DNA from: Bradyrhizobium sp. CCH5-F6
GTDB taxonomy: Bacteria > Pseudomonadota > Alphaproteobacteria > Rhizobiales > Xanthobacteraceae
Reading direction: 5' to 3'
NCBI RefSeq assembly: GCF_001556045.1
Contig: NZ_LSIC01000090.1
Coordinates: 1-5,063 of the forward strand
Length of the DNA: 5,063 nt
Below are positions 1 to 5,063 of the stretch, in pieces. The notes beneath the pieces were generated by a model, which was not told where the DNA came from, did no database searches, and saw only the letters and a program-made list of their open reading frames with translations. Every line of letters starts with the position of its first letter. Within the stretch, counting starts at the first letter, position 1. Made by a program: the position numbers and the translations under genes.

Positions 1-151
1 AGATCCCCCGCGCATCCGGCCGGCCGACACGGATTTTGGCAGCCTGGAAGCCCTCGGCCAGCAGCTTGTGGGCTTCCTCGACCGCAGCGCCGGCCGGCAT
101 GATTCCGAGCCCTTTCGAATTGTAGGCCTTGACCGGCTTCGGCGCGCCGCT
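1..151 (-). pseudogene. MR/MLE (enolase superfamily) gene fragment, 5' end missing
   Basis: Read on the minus strand with codon first bases at 148, 145 and so on, this stretch encodes APKPVKAYNSKGLGIMPAG followed by EEAHKLLAEGFQAAKIRVGR. That pattern is typical of mandelate racemase/muconate lactonizing enzymes: the linker after the N-terminal capping domain (PV-AYNS-GLG), then the first helix and strand of the TIM barrel. AAKIRVGR lies where the family carries its KxK or KxR catalytic motif. The capping domain (roughly the first 120-140 residues) is absent. In its place upstream lies a piece of a Nudix gene in another frame, so this copy has lost its own start. The gene continues off the left edge, so the state of its C-terminal half is unknown. 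An internal ATG at 100-98 exists but would omit part of the fold. Family assignment is from motif recognition; the substrate cannot be told. Confidence 0.72.
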
Positions 152-405
152 CCGGTTGCTCCCTCGTGGACGAAGATGTTCTCCAGCATCAACGGCTCGC
201 CCTTGAGGATGACGTCGATGCCGAGCTCTTCGTTGAATTCACGCACCAAGGCAGCCCGCCAGCTTTCGCCGAACTCGATCTCGCCACCGAGCGGCCGCAC
301 GCCCTTGATCCCGCCTGCATCGTCGCGGACCTCGGCCGCGAGCAGTCGTCCGTCTCGCCAGTGCAGGCCGATCGCGACGACGCGGATATGAGCAAGGGGC
401 GCCAT
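151..405 (-). pseudogene. Nudix hydrolase, N-terminal part only (truncated)
   Basis: The minus-strand frame starting at ATG 405-403 begins MAPLAHIRVVAIGLHWRDGR. It contains a complete Nudix box at residues 41-63: G41, E47, R55-E56, E59-E60, G62 and I63, matching Gx5Ex7REUxEExGU. This motif binds divalent metal and hydrolyses nucleoside-diphosphate-linked compounds; the substrate is unknown. Recognisable Nudix sequence ends at about residue 85 (ENIFVHEGATG), after which the DNA encodes an MR/MLE protein in a different frame. Complete Nudix domains usually need about 130-150 residues, so the last strands and helix are lost. The Nudix frame stays open to the left edge but reads arginine/serine-rich nonsense. 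No clear Shine-Dalgarno sequence precedes the ATG, and a GTG at 420-418 is an alternative in-frame start. The upstream region is cut by an inverted repeat at 425, so the native promoter is probably gone. The Nudix call is confident; loss of function is inferred. Confidence 0.8.
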
Positions 406-424
406 GTGGTCATGGAGCACCGTT

Positions 425-445
425 AGGGCGTGTACTCATGAATGA
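425..445 (+). repeat. Left inverted repeat (21 bp)
   Basis: It begins agggcgtgtactcat and matches the reverse complement of 4829-4849 at 20 of 21 positions; the one difference is g at 440 against a in the right copy. It lies 19 bp upstream of the truncated Nudix ATG, so the edge of the cassette coincides with the start of that broken gene. The form resembles the terminal inverted repeats of insertion sequences, but I cannot assign it to a named family. Confidence 0.75.
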
Positions 446-447
446 CA

Positions 448-476
448 ATGTCGGCTTCTCATGGCTGAGCGGAAAT
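448..476. repeat. Left subterminal imperfect inverted repeat
   Basis: The sequence atgtcggct (448-456) and agcggaaat (468-476) form an imperfect hairpin with an 11-nt loop. The same two motifs, atgtccgct and agcggaaat, occur in the same order just inside the right inverted repeat when that end is read on the opposite strand. The two ends of the cassette therefore share more than their 21-bp tips. Function is unknown; subterminal sites of this kind in transposons often bind transposase, which is only an analogy here. Confidence 0.45.
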
Positions 477-552
477 AGTCTGATCGGTTGAGTGTTGCCG
501 CTAGTGATCCAACTCGGACATCTCACGGCTCCTTAGCTCTTTAAGCATCTCT

Positions 553-591
553 ACCGCATCGTTAGCGGTGAGGAAGATTGACCTGTGTCAA
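553..591 (+). promoter_or_regulatory. Upstream palindromes, possible operator or promoter region of the sulfatase operon
   Basis: Two small palindromes lie in the 221 bp between the subterminal motif and the sulfatase RBS. The first is ACCGC (553-557) with GCGGT (565-569). The second is TTGAC (578-582) with GTCAA (587-591), with perfect arms and a 4-nt gap. TTGACC (578-583) could serve as a -35 element, with a weak CACAAT (603-608) at a long 19-bp spacing. Such a promoter would start transcription about 50 bases before the ATG, which suits the RBS position. The palindromes are seen directly; the regulatory role is speculative. Nothing else was recognised in 477-653. Confidence 0.22.
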
Positions 592-653
592 CTCGCGGCT
601 CCCACAATGCAGCAACACTAACCTTTTGGCTTTGACAAGTGCCTCTTTTCAAC

Positions 654-658
654 GGGAG
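654..658 (+). promoter_or_regulatory. Ribosome binding site of the arylsulfatase gene
   Basis: GGGAG lies 8 bases before the ATG at 667. It supports this start, as does the signal peptide that begins directly at this methionine. Confidence 0.65.
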
Positions 659-666
659 TCTTCGCC

Positions 667-3204
667 ATGAAAATCAGCCTGAGCACGCTCGCGGGCGCAA
701 GTCTTCTCGCCCTGAGTAGCTTCCCCGCATTGGCGCAGCAGGTCACCGGCGTGCCAGGGTCACCTGGCGCGACCACCACGATCGACGGAAAACAACTTCC
801 GCCCCCCGAGCCGAATTTTGGCGGAGTGATCAAGGAGAAGGCTTCGGAGTCAACGTCCTGGTGGGCTCCGCGTGTCGTACCGCCCAAGGGTGCTCCCAAT
901 GTGCTGCTCATTATGACCGACGATGCAGGCTTCGGTGCGCCGGGCACGTTTGGCGGAGTGGTCCCTACACCGGCGCTCGACCGCATCGCCGCGCAAGGGC
1001 TGCGCTACACTAATTTTCACTCCACGGCGCTCTGCTCGCCGACGCGGGCGGCAATCATCACGGGACGCAACCATCACTCAGTGGGTACAGGCGTGGTGGG
1101 CGAACTGGCAACAGGGTTTCCAGGCTACGACACAATCATCCCAATTGACAAAGGCACCATCGGCACGATCCTGAAGGAAAACGGGTACGCGACGTCGTGG
1201 TTCGGCAAGGACCACAACACACCTTCGTTCCAGTCGAGCCAAGCCGGGCCGTTCAATCAGTGGCCCAACGGCATGGGTTTCGAATACTTTTATGGTTTCG
1301 TCGGCGGCGACGCCAGCCAGTGGCAACCCAATCTGTTCCGCAACACGACGGCAATCTATCCGTTTCAGGGCAATCCCGACTGGAATCTGACAACCGCGAT
1401 GGCGGACGATGCCATCCAGTACATGAAGCAGCTCAAAGAGATCGCGCCCGACAAGCCGTTCTTTGTCTATTACGTCCCTGGCGGGACGCACGCCCCGCAT
1501 CATCCGACGCCGGAGTGGATCAAGAAGATCGGCGACATGCACCTGTTCGATGAAGGCTGGAACAAGCTGCGTGAAACGATCTTTGCCAATCAGAAGCGGC
1601 TGGGCATCATGCCCGACTACGCCAAGCTGACGCCGTGGCCGAAAGAACTGCCGCAGTGGGATTCCATCAGTGACGTGGAGAAGAAGCTCTTCATCAAGCA
1701 GGCCGATGTCTATGGCGCTTACCTCGCCTATACCGACAACGAAATCGGTCGAGTCATCCAGGCCGTCGAAGACCTCGGCCAACTCGACAACACCCTGATC
1801 ATTTACATCAGCGGCGATAACGGTGCGAGCGCGGAAGGTATGCTCAAGGGCACGCCGAATGAGTTCACCACCTTCAACGGCGTCCCGGTGCCGGTGAAGG
1901 CGCAGTACCTCTGGTACCCGTTCTGGGGTTCGGACAAGACGTTCCCGCACTTTGCCGCGCCGTGGGCGTGGGCGATGAGCACACCGTTCAAGTGGGTGAA
2001 GCAGGTGCCGTCGCACTTTGGCGGTACGGCTCAGGGAATGGCCATATCCTGGCCGGGCCACATCAATGACGTTGGCGGCATCCGCCGCCAGTTCCACCAC
2101 GTTATCGACGTCGTTCCCACCATCCTCGAAGCGACTGGCATTTCCCAGCCCGAGATCGTCAACGGCATCAAGCAAAGTCCCATCGAAGGCGTGAGCATTG
2201 CGTACACGTGGGATAAGGCGAACGCCAACGCCCCAACCCGACACCCGACGCAATATTTCGAGATGCTCGGCAATCGCGGCATTTATCACGAGGGATGGAT
2301 GGCCTCGACCACGCCGGTAACCCTACCTTGGGAGCTGAGTAGCGCCCCGCCGCCGGATGTACTCACCGGGTACAAGTGGGAGCTTTATAACGTTCAGGAG
2401 GATCCCACCCAGTTCAACGACCTTGCCGCCGCGATGCCGGACAAAGTCAAAGAGATGCAGGCCCTCTTCGATTCCGAGGCGAAGAAGTACAATGTTCTGC
2501 CGCTCGACAACACGACGCTCCCGCGCTGGAATGCGTCGCGCCCGAGCCTAACGGCGGGACGCACAGTCTTCACTTATTCGGGCGAACTGAGCGGCGTGCC
2601 CGCTAGCGCAGCTCCGAGCATCCTCAACAAGTCCTACACCATCACCGCGGAGGTCGAGATTCCCAAGGGCGGCGCTGAAGGCATGATCGTCACGGAAGGC
2701 GGACGCTTCGGCGGCTACGGGCTTTTCTTAAGTAAGGGCGTGGCAGGCTTTCGTTCGGGCAAGCCCGTGTTCCTCTACAACCTGCTCAACCTCAAGCGCA
2801 CGATCTGGTCGGGGCCAGAGCTGGGTGCCGGCAAGCACACCATCGTCTTCGACTTCAAGTCCGATGGCCCAGGCCTGGGCAAGGGCGGCACGGGCGTGCT
2901 CCTCGTGGACGGCAAGGAAGTGGACCGGAAGACCATCGAACACGGCACACCAGTCACATTCCCGGAGGACGAGACCTTCGATGTCGGCATGGACACCCGC
3001 TCAGGCGTCGCGATGATCGAGCATCGCTACGATCCTCCGTTTAAGTTCACCGGCAAGATCAACAAACTGACGTTTAAACTCGAACCGGAGCTCAAGGACC
3101 CGGCGCAGGGAAAAGCCGAACTCGGAGCTACGCCAGCGCCCGAGCCTGATCCTATTGAAGAGCCGAAGGCCAAGAAAACAGGCACGAACGCCGGCAAACG
3201 ATGA
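667..3204 (+). CDS. Secreted type I (Cys-type) arylsulfatase
   Basis: The product hydrolyses a sulfate ester outside the cytoplasm; the natural substrate is unknown. The 845-aa protein starts with a Sec-type signal peptide (MKISL, hydrophobic core, ALA|QQ cleavage near residues 23/24, no twin arginine). The sulfatase domain covers about residues 75-610. Calcium ligands D85-D86 lie in MTDDAGFG. CSPTR at 123-127 is the CxPxR signature whose cysteine is converted to formylglycine, so a formylglycine-generating enzyme is needed and is not encoded here. Active-site residues K181 and H183 lie in GKDHN, H275 in THAPHHP, D384-N385 in SGDNG, and K445 is the probable further lysine. All key residues are present, so it looks intact. 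Residues ~628-805 form a beta-rich module resembling a concanavalin/LamG sandwich, followed by a Pro/Glu then Lys-rich tail. It is much longer than Pseudomonas AtsA (about 536 aa). It is the first gene of the unit, and its stop overlaps the next start (ATGA). The family is secure; any specific gene name would be a guess. Confidence 0.95.
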   Translation: MKISLSTLAGASLLALSSFPALAQQVTGVPGSPGATTTIDGKQLPPPEPNFGGVIKEKASESTSWWAPRVVPPKGAPNVLLIMTDDAGFGAPGTFGGVVPTPALDRIAAQGLRYTNFHSTALCSPTRAAIITGRNHHSVGTGVVGELATGFPGYDTIIPIDKGTIGTILKENGYATSWFGKDHNTPSFQSSQAGPFNQWPNGMGFEYFYGFVGGDASQWQPNLFRNTTAIYPFQGNPDWNLTTAMADDAIQYMKQLKEIAPDKPFFVYYVPGGTHAPHHPTPEWIKKIGDMHLFDEGWNKLRETIFANQKRLGIMPDYAKLTPWPKELPQWDSISDVEKKLFIKQADVYGAYLAYTDNEIGRVIQAVEDLGQLDNTLIIYISGDNGASAEGMLKGTPNEFTTFNGVPVPVKAQYLWYPFWGSDKTFPHFAAPWAWAMSTPFKWVKQVPSHFGGTAQGMAISWPGHINDVGGIRRQFHHVIDVVPTILEATGISQPEIVNGIKQSPIEGVSIAYTWDKANANAPTRHPTQYFEMLGNRGIYHEGWMASTTPVTLPWELSSAPPPDVLTGYKWELYNVQEDPTQFNDLAAAMPDKVKEMQALFDSEAKKYNVLPLDNTTLPRWNASRPSLTAGRTVFTYSGELSGVPASAAPSILNKSYTITAEVEIPKGGAEGMIVTEGGRFGGYGLFLSKGVAGFRSGKPVFLYNLLNLKRTIWSGPELGAGKHTIVFDFKSDGPGLGKGGTGVLLVDGKEVDRKTIEHGTPVTFPEDETFDVGMDTRSGVAMIEHRYDPPFKFTGKINKLTFKLEPELKDPAQGKAELGATPAPEPDPIEEPKAKKTGTNAGKR

Positions 3205-3554
3205 AAAGCGCGCTGGCATTCGCGGCCATCAGCGAGGCCGTCACCGGATTGGTACTGCTGATCGCTCCCTCGCTGGTCGGCCAGTTGTTGCTCGGTGAGC
3301 AACTTGCTGGCATCGCCATACCGATTGCGCGCGTATGCGGCATCGCCCTGGTTGCCTTGGGGATCGCTTGCTGGCCGGGTCCGCCGCGCGTTGGCATGTT
3401 GGCCTACAGCGTGCTTGTCACGCTGTATCTTGCCTACCTCGGCTTTGTAGGTGGTTTGTCCGGCGTCCTTTTATGGCCGGCGGTCATCCTTCATGTAATC
3501 CTGACCGCGCTATTGACTCGGGATGTTGCGCGAATGCGGTACGAGCCGGGTTAG
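3201..3554 (+). CDS. Small integral membrane protein with four predicted helices, function unknown
   Basis: This 117-aa protein is almost wholly hydrophobic. Four membrane segments can be drawn at about residues 5-30, 34-57, 63-86 and 88-106, ending in a short basic tail (TRDVARMRYEPG). I do not recognise a named domain. There are no catalytic-looking motifs and only two cysteines. Its ATG overlaps the arylsulfatase stop in ATGA, and no good Shine-Dalgarno sequence precedes it, so translation is probably coupled to the upstream gene. That coupling, and the reading of gene-like hydrophobic protein over the whole frame, argue that it is real. The position between a secreted sulfatase and a membrane-fusion protein suggests an inner-membrane role tied to one of them, as partner, anchor or transporter component. 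This is inference. It is not the DUF3302 (YiaW/YibI-type) protein often found beside YiaV/YibH homologues, judging by sequence as I remember it. Confidence 0.82.
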   Translation: MKSALAFAAISEAVTGLVLLIAPSLVGQLLLGEQLAGIAIPIARVCGIALVALGIACWPGPPRVGMLAYSVLVTLYLAYLGFVGGLSGVLLWPAVILHVILTALLTRDVARMRYEPG

Positions 3555-3566
3555 TGAGTTGACCAT

Positions 3567-3590
3567 CACGCGCTGCGCAAAGCGGGCGTG
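3567..3590 (+). other. Intercistronic hairpin
   Basis: CACGCGCT (3567-3574) pairs with AGCG (3581-3584) plus CGTG (3587-3590), giving eight G+C-rich pairs with a 6-nt loop and a 2-nt GG bulge. It lies in the 62-bp gap between the small membrane protein and the HlyD-type gene. No run of T follows, so it is not a typical intrinsic terminator. It could slow ribosomes or RNA decay and set a different expression level for the last gene, but no function is shown. Confidence 0.35.
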
Positions 3591-3603
3591 CGACTACGAT
3601 CAC

Positions 3604-3609
3604 GGAGAG
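3604..3609 (+). promoter_or_regulatory. Ribosome binding site of the HlyD-type gene
   Basis: GGAGAG ends 7 bases before the ATG at 3617. It supports that start, which also gives an N-terminus like that of YiaV (hydrophobic from the first residues). Confidence 0.6.
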
Positions 3610-3616
3610 CGAAGCA

Positions 3617-4726
3617 ATGCTGATCATCGTGTGTCTCTACCTGGCTTTGGTGTGGCTTGTGTTTTCGAAACTCAAGCTGCTCAAATGGGGCTGGGGCCCG
3701 GGCTCCGTCACAGTGCTGGTAGGCGCATCCATTGTCGCGGTCTTCATGGCGCTGTTCAATTACCTGACCCCATCTGGCAGCCTGACTGTTATCTCTAGAG
3801 TCGTAGAGGTCACACCAAACGTCTCTGGACAGGTCGTGTCGATTCCGGTCAAGACCAACGTTCCGGTAAAAGCCAGAACCGTTCTCTTCCAGATTGACCA
3901 GTCGCCTTTTCAAACAAAGGTGAAGCAGCTCGATGCATCCTTTGCCCAGGCCAAGCAACAGGCCAAGCAACTCGTTTCGAACTATGAACAGGCCACCGCC
4001 AATGTCGAGGGTTTGACGGCACAGCTTGCGTACAATCAAAAGCGAATGTCCGATATCGAGAAGCTGACTGGAGAACAGGCCCAGTCGGTATTCAAAATGC
4101 AGGACACCCAGGTTCAATACGAAACGGTGAATTACCAGCTGCAGGCAGCCAAGGCGGCGCAGGTTACGGCCAAACTCGCGATGGATTCGGAAATCGGCGG
4201 TGTAAACACGACCGTTGCTCAAATCGAGGCGCAGCTCGAAAACGCGAAGTGGGAGCTGGAGCAGACAACCGTTCGTGCTCCAAACGATGGCGTCGTAACG
4301 ATCATGGCGTTGGCCGTGGGTGATCGCGCTCTGCAGTCGCGTGCGGCTCTGTCATTTATCGTCACGGATGACATCACGCTTATCGGAATGTTTCCGCCGA
4401 ATGGTTTTGAAACAGTCAAACCCGATGCCGCCGTGAAAATTGTGTTCGACAATCACCCCGGCCGCATTTTTCACGCCCAGATAATCGGTATACCCCCTGG
4501 GGTAGGTGAAGGTCAGATCGCAGTCTCTGGAACGCTTGCTCGTGTCGGCTCGATTGGCGGAGCCAAGGTCTATCCCGCCGTGATCTCAATTCCAGAGGGG
4601 ATCGACAGGGCGCAGTTGAGAGTAGGCATGCCCGGGACCGCAACCGTCTTTTCGGAGAAGGCCGGTGCTATTGGGTTGCTGATGTCTATCATTGTGTGGA
4701 TTAGTTCATACGCCGCGTATTTGTGA
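3617..4726 (+). CDS. HlyD/EmrA-family membrane-fusion protein, YiaV/YibH-like
   Basis: This is a periplasmic adaptor of the kind that links inner-membrane transport to the outer envelope; no substrate is known. The 369-aa protein has two N-terminal hydrophobic segments (about 1-18 and 30-50), as in E. coli YiaV and YibH. The first half of a biotinyl/lipoyl-like domain lies at 62-97 (VTPNVSGQVVSIPVK), and a long Gln/Ala-rich alpha-helical hairpin at about 100-215. The second lipoyl half lies at 216-250 (EQTTVRAPNDGVV, the family hallmark), and a beta-barrel region at about 252-346. A C-terminal hydrophobic segment lies at 349-366, so both ends may be membrane-bound. The length fits the family, and no frameshift or missing block is seen. 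Usual partners (an ABC or MFS pump, an outer-membrane TolC-type channel, or a DUF3302 protein) are absent from the window. It lies on the same strand 62 bp after the small membrane protein, so it is probably transcribed with the sulfatase. Base composition is nearer 50-55% G+C in places, below the left flank. Confidence 0.93.
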   Translation: MLIIVCLYLALVWLVFSKLKLLKWGWGPGSVTVLVGASIVAVFMALFNYLTPSGSLTVISRVVEVTPNVSGQVVSIPVKTNVPVKARTVLFQIDQSPFQTKVKQLDASFAQAKQQAKQLVSNYEQATANVEGLTAQLAYNQKRMSDIEKLTGEQAQSVFKMQDTQVQYETVNYQLQAAKAAQVTAKLAMDSEIGGVNTTVAQIEAQLENAKWELEQTTVRAPNDGVVTIMALAVGDRALQSRAALSFIVTDDITLIGMFPPNGFETVKPDAAVKIVFDNHPGRIFHAQIIGIPPGVGEGQIAVSGTLARVGSIGGAKVYPAVISIPEGIDRAQLRVGMPGTATVFSEKAGAIGLLMSIIVWISSYAAYL

Positions 4727-4768
4727 TAGAGCCGATGGCAGCTGTTGGCCCTTCGGTGACCTCCGACG

Positions 4769-4808
4769 ATTTCCGCTCTGGTGCCGCTGTTGAAGAATAA
4801 GCGGACAT
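4769..4808. repeat. Right subterminal imperfect inverted repeat
   Basis: ATTTCCGCT (4769-4777) and AGCGGACAT (4800-4808) can form an imperfect stem with a 22-nt loop. Read on the minus strand the order is atgtccgct, loop, agcggaaat, the same as at 448-476 inside the left end (8 of 9 and 9 of 9 matching). The spacing to the inverted repeat differs: 20 bp here against 2 bp at the left. It could also act as a weak transcript end for the HlyD-type gene, but there is no T-run and no clear terminator elsewhere in 4727-4828. Confidence 0.45.
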
Positions 4809-4828
4809 CATGCGCAGGATCGAGCGCC

Positions 4829-4849
4829 TCATTTATGAGTACACGCCCT
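4829..4849 (-). repeat. Right inverted repeat (21 bp)
   Basis: This is the reverse complement of 425-445 with a single mismatch (tcattt then atgagtacacgccct on the plus strand). It closes the segment that holds the three plus-strand genes. The base immediately outside is g, against t outside the left copy, so no duplicated target is evident. Confidence 0.75.
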
Positions 4850-4903
4850 GGTTCGTATCGCTTGCTCTCGGAGTGCGGTTGAATGTCGCCGGTGCCCTTC
4901 CTC

Positions 4904-4970
4904 CCTCATTGCGTGCGCAGCGAAGCAATCTGGAGTTTTTGTCGTCTCGAGGGCTCCTCGCAATGTCGGT
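4904..4970. repeat. Palindromic intergenic repeat of Bradyrhizobium/Rhodopseudomonas type
   Basis: Perfect 7-bp arms CATTGCG (4907-4913) and CGCAATG (4959-4965) enclose gcgcagcgaagcaatc and a second half with gctcctcg. This layout, with its attcgct-like core, is a dispersed intergenic element that I recall as very common in Bradyrhizobium and related genomes. It lies 22 bp beyond the stop of the minus-strand MR/MLE gene, the usual place for such elements, and might end or stabilise that transcript. The arms are seen directly; the family assignment is from memory. Confidence 0.5.
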
Positions 4971-4992
4971 GTTGAGAGAGCCGCGCTCGCGA

Positions 4993-5063
4993 TCACGCCA
5001 CCAGGTATTTTTTCACCGCCGCCTCGTCCCATTCGATCCCGTTGCCGGGCTCCTCGCTTGGCA
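4993..5063 (-). CDS. MR/MLE (enolase superfamily) protein, C-terminal end only
   Basis: Read from 5061 down to the TGA at 4995-4993, the frame encodes PSEEPGNGIEWDEAAVKKYL then VA and stop. A tail of the type PG-GI-WDE-AV-KY ending two or three residues later is characteristic of mandelate racemase/muconate lactonizing enzymes. Only 22 codons lie inside the window; the rest, with the catalytic barrel, is to the right. It has the same orientation as the MR/MLE fragment at 1-151, but it cannot be the missing half of that fragment, since the order would be wrong for a simple split. Whether this gene is complete cannot be seen. Confidence 0.68.
   Translation of the reverse strand, partial: PSEEPGNGIEWDEAAVKKYLVA

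Larger units (their letters stand above)
425..4849. mobile_element. Putative 4.4 kb passenger cassette bounded by inverted repeats, no transposase
   Basis: A 21-bp sequence at 425-445 (agggcgtgtactcat then gaatga) recurs inverted at 4829-4849 with 20 of 21 positions matching. The three plus-strand genes lie entirely between the two copies, and G+C is visibly lower inside than in the left flank. Motifs just inside the repeats are also shared (see 448-476 and 4769-4808). No transposase, integrase or resolvase reading frame is present. No convincing target-site duplication is seen: the left outside is ...caccgtt and the right outside is ggttcg.... The segment could be a mobile insertion cassette moved in trans, a composite element whose flanking insertion sequences have decayed to their outer ends, or a chance pairing of two copies of a dispersed repeat. 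The repeats are seen directly; mobility is inferred. Confidence 0.45.

Noticed and set aside
415..435. Target-site duplication around the inverted repeats
   Set aside because: The flanks are ...caccgtt on the left and ggttcg... on the right. They share only a loose gtt at unequal offsets, which is not enough to claim a duplication.
632..637. Perfect TTGACA, a possible -35 box
   Set aside because: No -10-like sequence follows at 16-18 bp, and transcription from it would start at or inside the ATG and exclude the RBS.
626..642. Possible sigma-54 promoter (ttGGctttgacaagtGC) before the sulfatase gene
   Set aside because: The GG and GC are 11 bases apart instead of the required 10, and the start point would leave almost no leader before the RBS.
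1078..2289. 403-codon open frame on the minus strand inside the arylsulfatase gene
   Set aside because: It lies wholly antisense to a clear enzyme with all catalytic motifs, and its product is rich in R, V, D and L with no recognisable domain. It is the usual shadow frame in G+C-rich DNA.
3566..4222. 218-codon open frame on the minus strand over the HlyD-type gene
   Set aside because: It is antisense to a strongly supported coding region, its leucine-rich repeats mirror the Gln/Ala/Lys codons of the coiled coil, and it has no domain.
4727..4828. Search for an intrinsic terminator after the HlyD-type gene
   Set aside because: Only short or long-looped stems (for example TCGG/CCGA, TCCGCT/AGCGGA) without a T-run are present, so no terminator is called.
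4829..5032. 67-codon minus-strand open frame over the right flank (start at 5032)
   Set aside because: It runs through the palindromic repeat and overlaps, in another frame, the MR/MLE C-terminus, which has recognisable family residues.

Overview
The window looks like a piece of an alphaproteobacterial genome, most likely Bradyrhizobium or a close relative. This is an inference. It rests on the G+C-rich flanks, the kinds of gene seen, and a palindromic intergenic repeat near the right end (CATTGCG...gcgcagcgaagcaatc...CGCAATG) of the type common in Bradyrhizobium and Rhodopseudomonas genomes.

Layout. Bases 1-405 (minus strand) hold two broken genes joined head to tail: the first ~85 codons of a Nudix hydrolase with a complete Nudix box, joined out of frame near 141-151 to an internal piece of a mandelate racemase/muconate lactonizing (MR/MLE, enolase superfamily) gene that runs off the left edge. 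Bases 425-4849 form a 4.4 kb segment bounded by a 21-bp inverted repeat with one mismatch. Related short motifs sit just inside both ends, and no transposase is present. Inside it are three plus-strand genes: a secreted type I (cysteine) arylsulfatase of 845 aa (667-3204); a 117-aa protein with four predicted membrane helices that overlaps it by 4 bp (3201-3554); and, after 62 bp containing a hairpin, a 369-aa HlyD/EmrA-type membrane-fusion protein resembling E. coli YiaV/YibH (3617-4726). Bases 4993-5063 (minus strand) are the last 22 codons of another MR/MLE gene, with the intergenic repeat just downstream of its stop.

How the genes may work together. The arylsulfatase should act outside the cytoplasm, releasing sulfate from an unknown sulfate ester. 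The two membrane proteins are encoded with it, so the set may be an envelope-associated unit for desulfation and transport. No ABC, MFS or outer-membrane partner is present, and the function of the unit is unknown.

The main point of interest is the structure: a sulfatase/HlyD operon of lower G+C than its left flank, enclosed by inverted repeats without a transposase, and inserted in a rearranged region with a Nudix-MR/MLE chimeric pseudogene on one side and a second MR/MLE gene on the other. This fits a passenger-only mobile cassette or the remnant of a composite transposon.
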